A stretch of 22,592 nucleotides of DNA from Bacteroidales bacterium. Its GTDB lineage: Bacteria; Bacteroidota; Bacteroidia; Bacteroidales; Paludibacteraceae. Shown in pieces: positions 6,933-18,100 of the stretch. The stretch's first letter is position 1. Each line of letters opens with the position of its first letter. The notes below the pieces were generated by a model. That model was not told the DNA's origin, searched no databases, and saw nothing but the letters and a program-made list of their open reading frames with translations. The position numbers and the translations under genes are program-made. The stretch is from NCBI GenBank assembly GCA_900766775.1, contig CAAFXN010000243.1, positions 1 through 22,592 on the forward strand, given 5' to 3'.

Positions 6933-7250
6933 ATGAAAAAGATTCAGTTAGCACTTATGTGCGCAGTAGTGGCAGTGCTTTTTGCCTGCAAACCCAATGG
7001 TGTCAGTGTGAAGGACATGGACGCCACCAAGTTAGACAACACCACCGCCAAATGTTGGGCATACACGCTCATTTATTCCGATGGGAAAAAGACCGATGGC
7101 TACCTGTGGGGCACGGAGCAGTATGTGGTAACTTACTTGCAAGCCTTCATCACTAACGCGGAACACACCGTAGCCAACGAGCCCGAGGACATCACCTACC
7201 GGGCAGACGGCACCAAAGACGAACAATCCTGCATGGATAAGAATATGTAA
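6933..7250 (+). CDS. Small lipoprotein of unknown function
   Basis: A 105-residue protein with a lipoprotein signal peptide: MKK, hydrophobic residues 4-17, lipobox Leu-Phe-Ala-Cys with Cys19. The mature part has a WAYTLIYSDG segment and a TEQYVVTYLQAF helix, ending in an acidic, low-hydrophobicity tail with one more Cys. I do not recognise the family. The start is supported by the A-rich stretch aaaaaacaaaacaatg just upstream. It is followed within about 35 nt by the remnant of a dipeptidase gene; the end of this reading frame could have been altered by the same rearrangement. No promoter matching TAnnTTTG was found in front. Confidence 0.75.
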   Translation: MKKIQLALMCAVVAVLFACKPNGVSVKDMDATKLDNTTAKCWAYTLIYSDGKKTDGYLWGTEQYVVTYLQAFITNAEHTVANEPEDITYRADGTKDEQSCMDKNM

Positions 7251-7284
7251 GACAGCGCAGCGCTCATAATTCATCCTACCATGA

Positions 7285-7581
7285 GTACCCTGTCTCTGCG
7301 CCCGCTCAGGGCATAGCCGCGGCTCCACCATCGACCTCACGCTGATAGACATCCGCTCGGGCAAGGAGGTGGATATGGGCGGCGTGTTCGACTATTTCGG
7401 CGAACTCTCGCACCCCGACTACGAGGCTATCACTCCCGAGCAGAAGGCGAACCGTCTCATCCTGCGCAATGCTATGTTGCGTCATGGTTTCCTCCCGCTC
7501 GACACCGAGTGGTGGCACTTCACCCTCAGCAACGAACCCTATCCCGACACCTACTTCGACTTTCCCGTAACGTGTCATTAA
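7285..7581 (+). pseudogene. C-terminal remnant of a D-alanyl-D-alanine dipeptidase (VanX/DdpX family)
   Basis: From about 7303 the frame reads RSGHSRGSTIDLTLID, then GKEVDMGGVFDYFGE, and ends DTEWWHFTLSNEPYPDTYFDFPV. These are the zinc-binding SxHSRGxxxDLTL and catalytic ExWWHF signatures of peptidase family M15D, which cleaves D-Ala-D-Ala. His, Asp, Glu and His of the active site are all present. The N-terminal half (about 100 or more residues) is missing: an in-frame TGA lies at 7282-7284 and no plausible start precedes the zinc motif. A GTG at 7369 could start a 70-residue product but would drop the first zinc ligands. Most likely a 5'-deleted relic. An assembly join error between 7250 and 7300 is the alternative. 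Confidence 0.82.
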
Positions 7582-7593
7582 CGTGCAAACATT

Positions 7594-7725
7594 TTAACGT
7601 ATAAAACATTCTTAACGTATAATTAACGTATCATTAACCATATAATTGCAAATCAAAATAAAAATAATTAATGAATAATTACACGATAATTATATGTTAA
7701 AAAAGAACGATAATTAAATGTTAAA
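7594..7725. repeat. Short AT-rich direct repeats before the acyltransferase gene
   Basis: TTAACGTAT occurs three times (starting 7594, 7612 and 7623). A 19-nt unit, ACGATAATTATATGTTAAA (7683-7701), is repeated with one change at 7707-7725. The second pair ends 12 nt before the ATG. No TAnnTTTG promoter is visible in 7582-7737, so these repeats are the only structured sequence here and may be protein-binding sites. Confidence 0.6.
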
Positions 7726-7737
7726 TCGTAAATCCAA

Positions 7738-8874
7738 ATGACATCCCGTAATCTCACATACGATGTAGTCAAAGGTCTTGGTATTCTGTTGGTTATCTTT
7801 GCTCATTTCTCTAACCATTGGCAGATAGAGAACATCTTTTTTTCTTTTCACATGCCGCTATTCATCTTGGTGGCAGGCTTGCTCGATAAGGGCGAAGCGC
7901 ATATCAAGGACTTTGGCAAGCGCACGCGGCAGAACGCGTGGCGGTTGCTGGTACCCTATTTCGGCACACTCCTCTATATGTGCCTAATCTCATGGATATG
8001 GGATGCGTGTACTGCGGAAGGTATCGTGGCTTCCTGCAACCGTTTGCCGTTGGTGCGTCTTGCCGTCAGCACGGGCGATTTCTATGCCACGCCCTACGGA
8101 GAGGCATGGTGCGGACCGCTGTGGTTCCTCTTCGCGCTCTTCATCACGCGCGAACTCTTCTTCTTGCTACGCTGCGGCATTCGGAACCCCTATGTCGTCT
8201 TGCTGGTATGCACCGCACTCTCTTTCACGGCGAGTGTGCTTTATCCTTTGCTGGCACCTATGGCATGGAATCCCCTGCCGGGAATAGGCATGCTTATCTT
8301 CTATGCCATCGGCTGGTTTGCCCACCAAAGACATATCCCCGCCATCGCTAAGGTGCTGAGTATCATCGCATGGCTCGCCGTCCTCTATTGGTATCTGTGG
8401 GGCGGTGCGCCTGCCCACTTGGATATGCGCACCTGCCATGCCAACGCGCTGGAGGTATTGGGTGCTTGCGGCGGCTCGCTCCTGCTCTACGGCTTCTGCC
8501 GCTACTTCCTCTCGGCGCTGGAGGAGGTGCAGACATGGCTCAATAGACAAATTTGTAAATTTCCTCAGTTCCGACCCTTCGGGGCTACCTTGATTCCTCC
8601 TGCGCCGTTCTGGACTTGGTGCGGCAGGAACTCCTTGCTGATTCTATGCGTGCATAGTTTCGACTTGGTAACCAACAAGTTCGCCTTTATCATGGATTGG
8701 ACAACAACTCTCTCTCCGTGGCTGGCTACGCTGGACAGCGCATGGCTCGCCATCCTCCGCGCGGGCATCACCCTGCTTGTGGCGCTGCTGATAGACTTGG
8801 GCTTGCACCTCTTCTACCTCCTCCGCGACCGCCTCTTCCCCAACAATCTGGAGCACGTGGCGCAAAGCATATAA
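7738..8874 (+). CDS. Membrane acyltransferase, acyltransferase 3 family
   Basis: A 378-residue inner-membrane protein with roughly ten hydrophobic segments, the usual size for acyltransferase 3 proteins (OafA/WecH type) that O-acetylate or O-acylate sugars of surface polysaccharides or other acceptors. Family features: YDVVKGLGILLVIFAHF with the conserved His23 at the end of the first membrane segment; FSFHMPLFILVAGLL with His38; an arginine/lysine-rich cytoplasmic stretch (about 58-70); and GPLWFLFALFITREL. A stretch near residues 272-290 (ICKFPQFRPFGATLIPP) looks unlike the rest and may be a small insertion in a loop. Substrate cannot be told from sequence. It stands alone between the dipeptidase relic and the repeat region before the giant gene. 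Confidence 0.86.
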   Translation: MTSRNLTYDVVKGLGILLVIFAHFSNHWQIENIFFSFHMPLFILVAGLLDKGEAHIKDFGKRTRQNAWRLLVPYFGTLLYMCLISWIWDACTAEGIVASCNRLPLVRLAVSTGDFYATPYGEAWCGPLWFLFALFITRELFFLLRCGIRNPYVVLLVCTALSFTASVLYPLLAPMAWNPLPGIGMLIFYAIGWFAHQRHIPAIAKVLSIIAWLAVLYWYLWGGAPAHLDMRTCHANALEVLGACGGSLLLYGFCRYFLSALEEVQTWLNRQICKFPQFRPFGATLIPPAPFWTWCGRNSLLILCVHSFDLVTNKFAFIMDWTTTLSPWLATLDSAWLAILRAGITLLVALLIDLGLHLFYLLRDRLFPNNLEHVAQSI

Positions 8875-8924
8875 AAACTGCGTGTAGGGAAGCCTCTTCG
8901 AGGCTGTAAGAAAGTAAAAGAGGG

Positions 8925-8956
8925 GACCCACCCCGACCCTCCCTACAAAGGGAGGG
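8925..8956. repeat. Palindromic repeat, fourth copy, reverse orientation
   Basis: GACCCACCCC followed by CCCTCCCT-ACAA-AGGGAGGG is the reverse complement of the elements at 1611-1644 and 1651-1684. It lies 50 nt after the acyltransferase stop. A smaller hairpin, AGCCTC-TTC-GAGGCT (8891-8905), precedes it and may help end transcription. Confidence 0.8.
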
Positions 8957-8958
8957 GG

Positions 8959-9117
8959 AAACTTACACGAAGCGAAGTTTCTTACACGGAGCGAAGCGGA
9001 GTTAATTACACGAAGTTTCTTACACGAAGCGAAGCGAAGTTAATTACACAAAGTTTCTTACACGGAGCAAAGCGGAGTTAATTACACAAAGTTTCTTACA
9101 CGAAGTTAAAACACGAA
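8959..9117. repeat. 38-bp tandem repeat array in front of the giant gene
   Basis: Three full 38-bp units (8977-9014, 9015-9052, 9053-9090), each starting GTTTCTTACACG and containing AAGCGAAG-type pentamers and TTAATTACAC. A partial unit lies on each side (8959-8976 and 9091-9117). Units differ at only a few positions (ggagcgaagcgg vs gaagcgaagcga). The last unit ends 7 nt before the ATG at 9125, so the array forms the 5' leader. There are no unique spacers, so it is not a CRISPR. Confidence 0.92.
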
Positions 9118-9124
9118 GTTTGAT

Positions 9125-12100
9125 ATGAAAAACCGTTTATTCTTTTTGTGCGTTGCCATGCTGGTGGCATGCGGCGTAACGATGGCTGACAACACTTGGT
9201 TTGAGGAGGGGCGTAACTTCTCTGCCTATTCCTTGGGGCAAGGCAAAGTGCATGTGAAGGTGCTGGTCTTTGCGCGGGGAGGTACGAACAACCATTGGGC
9301 AACGACGGGAAACGGCGGAAGCTTCGTCTATGCCTCTTCCTATGGAAAAACAGTTTATGCGTTGCAGTACGAAGGCGACAATAATTACAACTGTGAGAAC
9401 GACTACAAAGGTTGGGTGAAGTTTCAAGTGAAGAGCGGTACGGTGATTATTACCAATTCCTACGAAGGCAACAACAGCACCACATACACTCCGAGCAGCG
9501 GTTGGGTAAATCTATACCTGTCGCGTACAGGAGAGAGCAAGACCCCTACTTATCTGGAGTTCGACTGGTATCCGCCCACAGACTTGGATAACAGGTCCTT
9601 CGACTTGAAAGCGACCATTACCGATACACGAAAGTATGGGGAAACATGGACTCGCTCGTGGTACTTAGGCGCTTTCTCCGGCAGCTCTTTACAAGCGCCT
9701 GTGCTCTATCAACCCGTGTTCTATAGCATCGGAGAAGACGGTCAGCCGGGGCACGGACAGGTGGCTATTCCGTATGTGGTGTACCAAGAGCCGAAGAGTT
9801 ACACCACCTCCACTACCGGCAATACTTCCTTCATCTGCAAAGAGCGGACGGGTCAACTGCTGGCAAAGACCACCGACACGGTGCAGTATGGTTTTTCTGC
9901 CAACTTCACTGTCGTGCGCGAAGACAAGACCACCACGGTAGTAACTTCCAGCAAGGTGGACATCCCTGCGTTCCACCGTATCTATGATTTTAAAGCAGAA
10001 CATTATGTATCGGAAGGTATTGATAGTATGTGGTATATAAAAACCAAGACCACCCTCAGTTGGAAGGTGCGGACACCCTGGGCAACCGATATCATGCCTA
10101 TGGATATGTTCCAGCTTCAGCGCGCCTACCATCCCGACTTCTCCGATGCCGAGACCCTCGCACTCATCCCTTACGAGACAGGCAAGGGCACCTACCAGTG
10201 GGTGGACGACACAGAAGGGGCGATGAAAAACCTGAGAACGGATACTATTGACATGAATATCTACTATCGTGTAAACCGCGTCTCTACCACCAACTGGGGC
10301 TATGAAGGGCACGATTGGGTGCGTACTACCGCCATCCGGAAAAACACCGGGTTAACTCATTTTGACTCCTATTATAGTAACTACCGCAAAGCAGACGATT
10401 TCCAAGAAACAAGGCGCGTGTTGTTTACATTAGAAACATTGACTGATATAAACATGTCATACTGTTGGGATGAGAGAGCATCCATACGCGTACGCCGACT
10501 GGCTATCTCTGCCGTGGATACTATCATCACGGAGAGAGTATTCCCCGGCTCTATGGTGCGGACCTTGCCCCCGGACCCAAAACGAGGAAACCCTTATTTC
10601 AGTACCCTCTACCGCTTTGACTTCGAAGATGTAGCAGACATCCCTTGTTGCCACTATGAGTATGAGGTATGTATAGACGACAGCCAAAGTCTGCTGAAGT
10701 TAGATGACTTGTACCACCTATATCAAGAACCGCTGAAGTTAACATCCTTAGACCTTTACTACACCGATGCGGCTTCTATTGCTACTTTCCGCGTGTCGGA
10801 CGGACTCTATCCCGACCGTATCTTCCTGCAATGGAACCCAACATCAGGCAGCGTAGACTCCTTCTATGTATATCGGAGCACTGACCAGAGGCAACGAGGC
10901 GAGGAGATTGCCCGCATCGCAGGACAGAACTATTATATAGACACCGATGTCGTCCCGGGCACGGTTTACTACTATACCCTAATGGCGTCTTATCTTTGCG
11001 GCGGTAAGAATCAGACGCAGTTTTCCGAGCAAAAGAGAGGCAGTCTGTCGCCCTACGGATGCATCCGCGGGCGTATCACATACCCCAATGGCACCGGCAA
11101 CGCCGGCGTAACAGTACGGGCTGAGGGTATAAGCGGAGATGTTGCTTCTATCACCCCCCACTACCTCTATGCCGACTCCACACGCGTAGTATATAATAGT
11201 TCGCAAGACCCCGTTTCCCTGAGCGGCGATTTTTCTATCCAGATGATGGTCAAAGACTCCGACCTCACTATCGTTAGCGGTACCGGACACCCATTGCTAT
11301 ATAGCACCGATAGTACTTTCCGCCTCGAACTATCCGGCGAAACTATCCGCTTCACCATGGGCAACCAGACCAGACTACTCAGCCTAAGTAACGAAAATAG
11401 CAAAAACAACGATAACAACATTTTCTCCCTCACCCTCACCTACTGTGCCCACACCCAAATGGTAACCCTCTACCGCGATGAGCAACAGACCGCTACCGCC
11501 ACTATCCCCCTGCACAACATCAATAGCCGCTTGCGCTTCTGCTGCCCCTACTCGCTCGCCCCCGTCTCTTCCTACGGCGTGGGCATTGATGAAGTGCGTA
11601 TCTTCCACCGCGTGCTCTCACAAGACAACGTCCGCACATACTCGCGACATGCCTTGGCGGGAGACGAAAACGGACTGATACTCTACTACAAGTTCGACAT
11701 GCTATCTTTATCTGATATCGCTATCCCCAATATAGCAAAGATGCAAGCCACGGACGGCAACGGAATGATGGCAGCGAACAACGCACTCATTTGGGACAAG
11801 GCAAAAAATGATGATGATTACCGATATATCCACCTCCCGGGAGATCTCATCACGCGCTTCGAGGCACTCACCGACGAGAGCGGAAACTATGTCTTAGCGG
11901 GCATACCCTTTGCCAACGGCATTACTTACAGCGTTACCCCCACTGCGCAACACGGCACCTTCCGCTATAACGGCACATCCTCTGCTTCAGCCACCATCAC
12001 GATTGGCAACACCCGCCCCGAAGCCACCGATGTGGACTTCGTGAACACCGATGCCGTGCGCTTCAGCGGCAGGATACTCTACGAACGCTCCACCATACCG

Positions 12101-15100
12101 GTGAAGGGCGTGCATTTCTTGGTGAACGGCATACTCGCCACCGATGCCACAGGCAACCCCGTCGAGACCAACGAGAGCGGTAACTTCCAGTTTGAGTTGC
12201 CCAAAGCACCGATACGGGTGCAGGCTGTGAAAGACGGACACTGCTTTGCCAACGATGGATACCTGATTCTCAACGGAGACACCCTCTTCCAACCTACCGA
12301 CAACATCGATGGCATTCGCTTCTACGACCGAACGAAAGTACGCCTCATCGGGCGTATTGCCGGCGGTAATGACCAAGGACTACTCCCCTTAGGCTTCGGA
12401 CTCAGCCGTAACAACCTCGGCGACAATATCTGCATGGTGCTGGAGTTAGAGGGCGACAACGCCGCGCAGATAGTCTTCGACCCCTTGGACAAGACCCTCA
12501 ACAGCCTTGACACCACTATCGTCCATGCCATAGACACCACCCAACATACCGACATTTCCTTGCAGAGCAAGCGGATAATGATTTACCCCGACCCGGCTTC
12601 CGGAGAGTTCTTTGCCGACCTCTTCCCCGTGAAGTACAAAGTAACCCAACTGACCGCACAAGGCTATAGCACGCTCACCAACGAGAAGACTGCCATGCAG
12701 GTCATAGACCTCACCAACAAACTCGATAGCCAATACTTAAGTGCACCGAACAATGAAAACTACGTAAACAACGAAAATAACGAAAACTACGCAAGCAGCG
12801 CGAAGGTCGCCTTCCACGACACCTTCCGACATATCTACCATAGCCCCATCACCGTAACGCCCGTACAGAGCCTTTACGGCATGGAGGTGGGCTATTTCGG
12901 CGTCGAGCGTATCGCTGTGCAACGATGGGACGGAGAGTCGGAATCCCAGTCGGTAGCACTTGCCAAAGAAGACGGCACCTATACATACCTCTTCGGAAAA
13001 CCTATCTTCACAGAAGGAAAATACACCTTCAATATCTACGCGCACGAAGACTATTACTACAATGGCGACCGCAACCTCGGCAAACACGACCGCGTAATGC
13101 TCCACGAAGGGGAAGTGAAGGTCTATAATGGCATGCACTCCAATACCGAGGTGCTGACAGGCACGCTGGATAAAAACGGTGTCTGCCGCAACATGGTGCT
13201 CCGCGCGGATTACCCCACCTTCACCCGCGTGGACGAAGACGCTGCGCGAAACATACAGGTTACTGTAACCTACGAGCGTGAATCCCATACTACCGAGCCT
13301 TTGCGGGTGCTGGTATTCGCCGACCGACGAGAGGGAACAGAGGCAATATCCTCCACCACGGCTGACATCACACTCTACGATATCCTGCGCGACCCGCCCG
13401 GCGCAGGCAGTTTCGCTACGCTCAGCGCAGGAGCATCATACTCCGCATCGAAAACATGGGCGTTATCCGTCAAAGCGGGTGTCACACTCGAGTTCGAAAA
13501 AGGAGTAAAATATGCCGGATTTGTGGGAGCAGTTACTGCCGTCCCGGGACTGCTATCAGCGCAAAACTATAACATAAACACAACCACACCATTCAGCATT
13601 CCGCTGGTGTATAATTATTCCATCAACAAAGATTATAGTTATTCCTATTCCACCACCGAGACCATACGAACGGGTAGTGATGCCTACCATGTAGGCGCAA
13701 AAGCGGACATATTCATGGGGGCAGTGGAGAATCTCTATATATCTACTTGCCACGGTATGGCTGTGCTGGACTCGCTGACCTATCTATCGATGGCTGCGCA
13801 GAAGGAGAACGGTACCATGCGGCATATCGCTACCGCACGAAATCCACAAGGTGAACTACGCCACCTCGTGGTAGCGCCCAAACTCACCTTAGACATGGTG
13901 CAGGATGCCACTTTCTGCTACACCCAAGAGCATATCCTCACCACCGTGATTCCCAAACTGGTAGCCCAACGCAATGCCTTGGTGCTTTGCGTGGACTCAG
14001 CGGCGGCAAGAGCAAAAGCCAATCAAGAAAAAAAGCGTATCTACTACACTACGATGAGCCCTGATAGTGCCGACTTCGCAATAACACGCGGGAAAGGGTA
14101 CGACTTTGTTGACCCCGTAAATAATACCGGCAATACACCCGAGGCGGATGAAGTAGCCGGGATCAACCGTGCCATCCTCGCTTGGACCAACCTGATAAAA
14201 CAAAACGAGAAGGAGAAGGTCAATGCACAATATACCACCGACAAAAAAACATATTCCGTGGCAGGTGGCTCTACGCTTACCTATTCCGAAACGGTAACTT
14301 ACGGCAGCAAATATAACGAAATGCCCTTCAACATGGGCGGTTCTGCCGGAGCAAGCAATCTGAGCAATATATGGGGAAGCGCCATCAACAAAACCATACA
14401 GACGCTTCTACAGGTAGGTGGAAAGGCTGATTCTATCACCATTGAGAACGAAGCACCGGGCAGCAAGTTCTCCTTCAGTTTGAAACCCATTGCCAATATA
14501 AGCACCCAACTAACTTACGCCGCCTCCGAACAGAAGTCGCGCACCTATGGTTATACGCTATCCCCAGACCCGTTCGGATATATGGATGTGCAAGTAATGC
14601 GCATGAAAGACACGATAAGCGATTTCTACCAAAACGCGGAGGATACCCTTGCGTTAACAGGAGAGCAAGCCAATGGTACACTGCAAAGTTACAGCAGTTT
14701 CATCTTCCGTCGGTTGGCGGGTGCCAGCCGCTGCCCGTGGGAGAACGCCGACTCTACACTCTTCTACCAGCCCGGTACGCAACTGAACAATACCACTGCC
14801 CGATTGGAGAACCCGCAGATAACCATCGCACAGCGCGAAATTAGCAATGTGCCTGCCGACCAGAAAGCCATCTTCCAAATTGCCCTCAGCAACGAGCAGA
14901 CCTACGACACAGGATATGGAACAAAAGCCATGACCTTTGACCTGACGCTTACGCCGAACTGCAACCCCAATGGACTTAAGGTAACCATAGATGGACAACC
15001 TATCACGACCATCCCGATGAACATCCGTATTCCCCACGGCACAACCGTTCACAAGACCGTAGAGGTAGAGCGAGGCGAGGGATACGACTTTGAGAATATC

Positions 15101-18100
15101 ACCCTCAAATTAGGTTCTACTTGCGACATCCAGTCCTTCTCTCTCGCCGCCTTCTCCGTCCATTTCGTACCTGCCGCCACCCCTGTCTCCATGCCTACCC
15201 CGCATGACCAATGGGTGCTTAACACGCAGTCCGCACGCGACTCCGCAGGCTACTACCTGCCCGTCTCCATCGACGGCTTCGACATCCACTCCGACGGCTT
15301 CGACCATATCGAGTTGCAGTACAAGGCCCACACCGCCTCCGATGCTGATTGGGTGAACATCTGCTCCTACTACGTCTCCGACAGCCTCTACGAGCAGGCA
15401 TCGGGCACCAAGCAGCGTATCACGGGCAGCAAGATAGACAACATCCGTTTCTACGGCGGGCGCGACCCCATGGAGCAGGAGTACGACCTCCGTGCCATGG
15501 CGTTCGCACGCTACGGCAACGGCTTCGTTACCCGCGCCTCGGAGGTGCTCCACGGCGTGAAAGACACGCGCCGGCCCGAACTCTTCGGCACCCCAACGCC
15601 TGCCGACGGCATACTTTCCGTAGGCGATGTGCTCTCGCTGCGTTTCAGCGAACCCATTGCAGGAAACCTATTGGACGAGGATGTTAATTTCGAGGTGATT
15701 GGTACGGATGATGTTCTCTCACTCACCACCTCCCTCCATTTCACAGGCGAATCCTCTTGCTACGCCCGCACAAAGGTTACCCGCAACATGAACGCCCGAC
15801 CCTTCACCATTGAGGCAATGATTAAACCTACCGGAAATGCAACCTTGCAAACCATCTTCGCGCTGGACAACGAGAAAGAGCCCCTGTGGTTCGCATGGGC
15901 GGGAGACCATCTCGAAGCACAGATAGGAAAAGTGCGACTGCAATCCGCCACCGTAGCGCCTATCCTCGACTTCACACGAGTAGCACTTACCTACAACCCG
16001 GAGGACTCTATTGCCCGATTCTTTGTTGGAACACAAGAGGTTAATTATAAAATAAAGAATGATGAGGACAACGAAAACAACGCGAAGCCGTCGTACCATA
16101 GTGCTGCTCAACTGATTTGGGGTAACAATGCTACTTATGATGCTCCCTTCCAAGGGGATATGTTGGAAGCACGACTATGGACGAAAGCACTCACGCAAGC
16201 CGAGTTGGCGCGTTATAAAGACTGCCATCTGACGGGCTACGAGCGCGAACTGGTGGCATATTACCCGATGAACGAAGGGAAAGGCACTACTTGCGAGGAC
16301 AAAGCCAATGGTGCCACCCTCACTCTTAACGGCACCTCGTGGGTACTGCCCGAAGGTATGTCTATTCGCTTGAACGGCGCAGAGCCTATCTGTCTCAACG
16401 GCGACCTGCTCAGCCGCTCCGACATCGAAGACCTGACCCTGCTCTTCTCCTTCAAAGCAGACGAAACCCTCGCTGATACATCTGAACTCCTGCATGCAGG
16501 TAAGCATACCATGCACCTTACCTCGGATGCCTTGCTATGGCGCACCGACAGCACCCAACGCCGTGCACCGGGGTCTTTTGCAGATGCTCAGTGGCACCAG
16601 TTGGTGGTGGCTATTGACCGCACGAGGAATATAGCCTCTCTGCTTGTGGATGGCAACACCCTGCTTGCCACAGCGGCTGACGACATACCCGCCTTCGCAG
16701 ACAGTGTCTGGACACTGGGGCAGTCTTTCCGAGGACATATCGATGCTTTCACGCTATTCGAGCAGGCATTGCCTAACTATGTGATAGAACGCTACAACAA
16801 CCTCGCACCGCAAGGAGACGAGATGGGACTTATCGCATATATGCCTTTCGGGCAGTATATCCTCCAACCCAACGGACGCTACGAGTTAGTCTATTCGCCG
16901 GAGAACGCCCGTATCTTCCGCGATGCCGACGGGAATACGGTAGAGAAGCACCAACAGCTGGTGATGAACGACCTCACACGCTACACCGATAAAAAGGATT
17001 TTGCACCCTTGCGTAATGGGAATGCCCGAAAGAAACTTAACTTCTCGTGGGCAAGCAATGGCGATGAACTGATGATAAACATCAACATGCCCGACCATGA
17101 GATTAACCATCGCAACCTGCTCCTGACGGTGCAGCGCGTGGAGGACCAACATGGCAACGCCATGCTCAGTCCCCACACATGGGCGGCTTATGTGCACCGG
17201 CAGCAACTGCGTTGGGACAACCCGCAGATTAACTATGAGCAACAGGTTCCTGGTTCCGAGTCTCAGGTTTCAAGTGCGCAGCCTTACACCTTCACCGCCA
17301 CCATCCGCAACCACGGTGGTACTACGCGGGAGTATCATCTTAACTCCCTTCCCTCGTGGCTCACGGCGCAGCCGGCTTCCGGATTCCTTGCGCCGCTGGA
17401 GACGCAGACCATCACCTTCACCGTGAACGAAGGGCTGAACATCGGCGAATATACCGAGTATATCTACCTGACCGACGACCAACAGTTGGACGACCGCTTG
17501 TTGCTCAACTTGCACATAAAAGCCACCTGCCCTTGGACACTCGACCAGACGGAACTCAACCGCTCCATGTCGCTCATCGGGCAGGTACAAATACCCGCTG
17601 AGAACGGTACAATACAAATAGATACCGACTCACAGGATATGGTGGCAGCCTTCGTTGGCGAGCAGTGCGTGGCTTTGGCTCCCGTGCTGTTGAATCAGCA
17701 GACGAAGCCGGTTACCTACATGACCATCTACGGTAACGATAGCCATGCAGGCAAGGCGCTACGCTTCCAACTCTGGCATGCCAAGAACGGCAAGGTCTAT
17801 ATCCTTGCCCCGAGCGAAGACATCTCCTTCCGCGCCAACGAATGCTATGGCTGCGAGGGTACGCCCATCACCCTCACCGTTACCGACCGACAGGTGCAAC
17901 TCCTCACGCTGCAGCCCGGGTGGAACTGGTTCAGCCTGTATCTTAAGCCCACCTATCGCTCGGACCTCACGCGCCTCTTCTGTTCATCCGACGCGTGGAC
18001 AAACGGCGACATCATCAAGAACCCCGAAGAGCAATACTTCGCAGAATATCAGTTGAATACCTCGCCAATTCGATGGTATGGTACTCTATCCACGATACGG

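Noticed and set aside
7369..7581. Functional small gene starting at GTG 7369
   Set aside because: It would encode only the C-terminal third of a dipeptidase, without the first zinc ligands; better read as part of a truncated pseudogene.
8959..9117. CRISPR array
   Set aside because: Repeats are directly adjacent with no unique spacers and no cas genes nearby; it is a plain tandem array.
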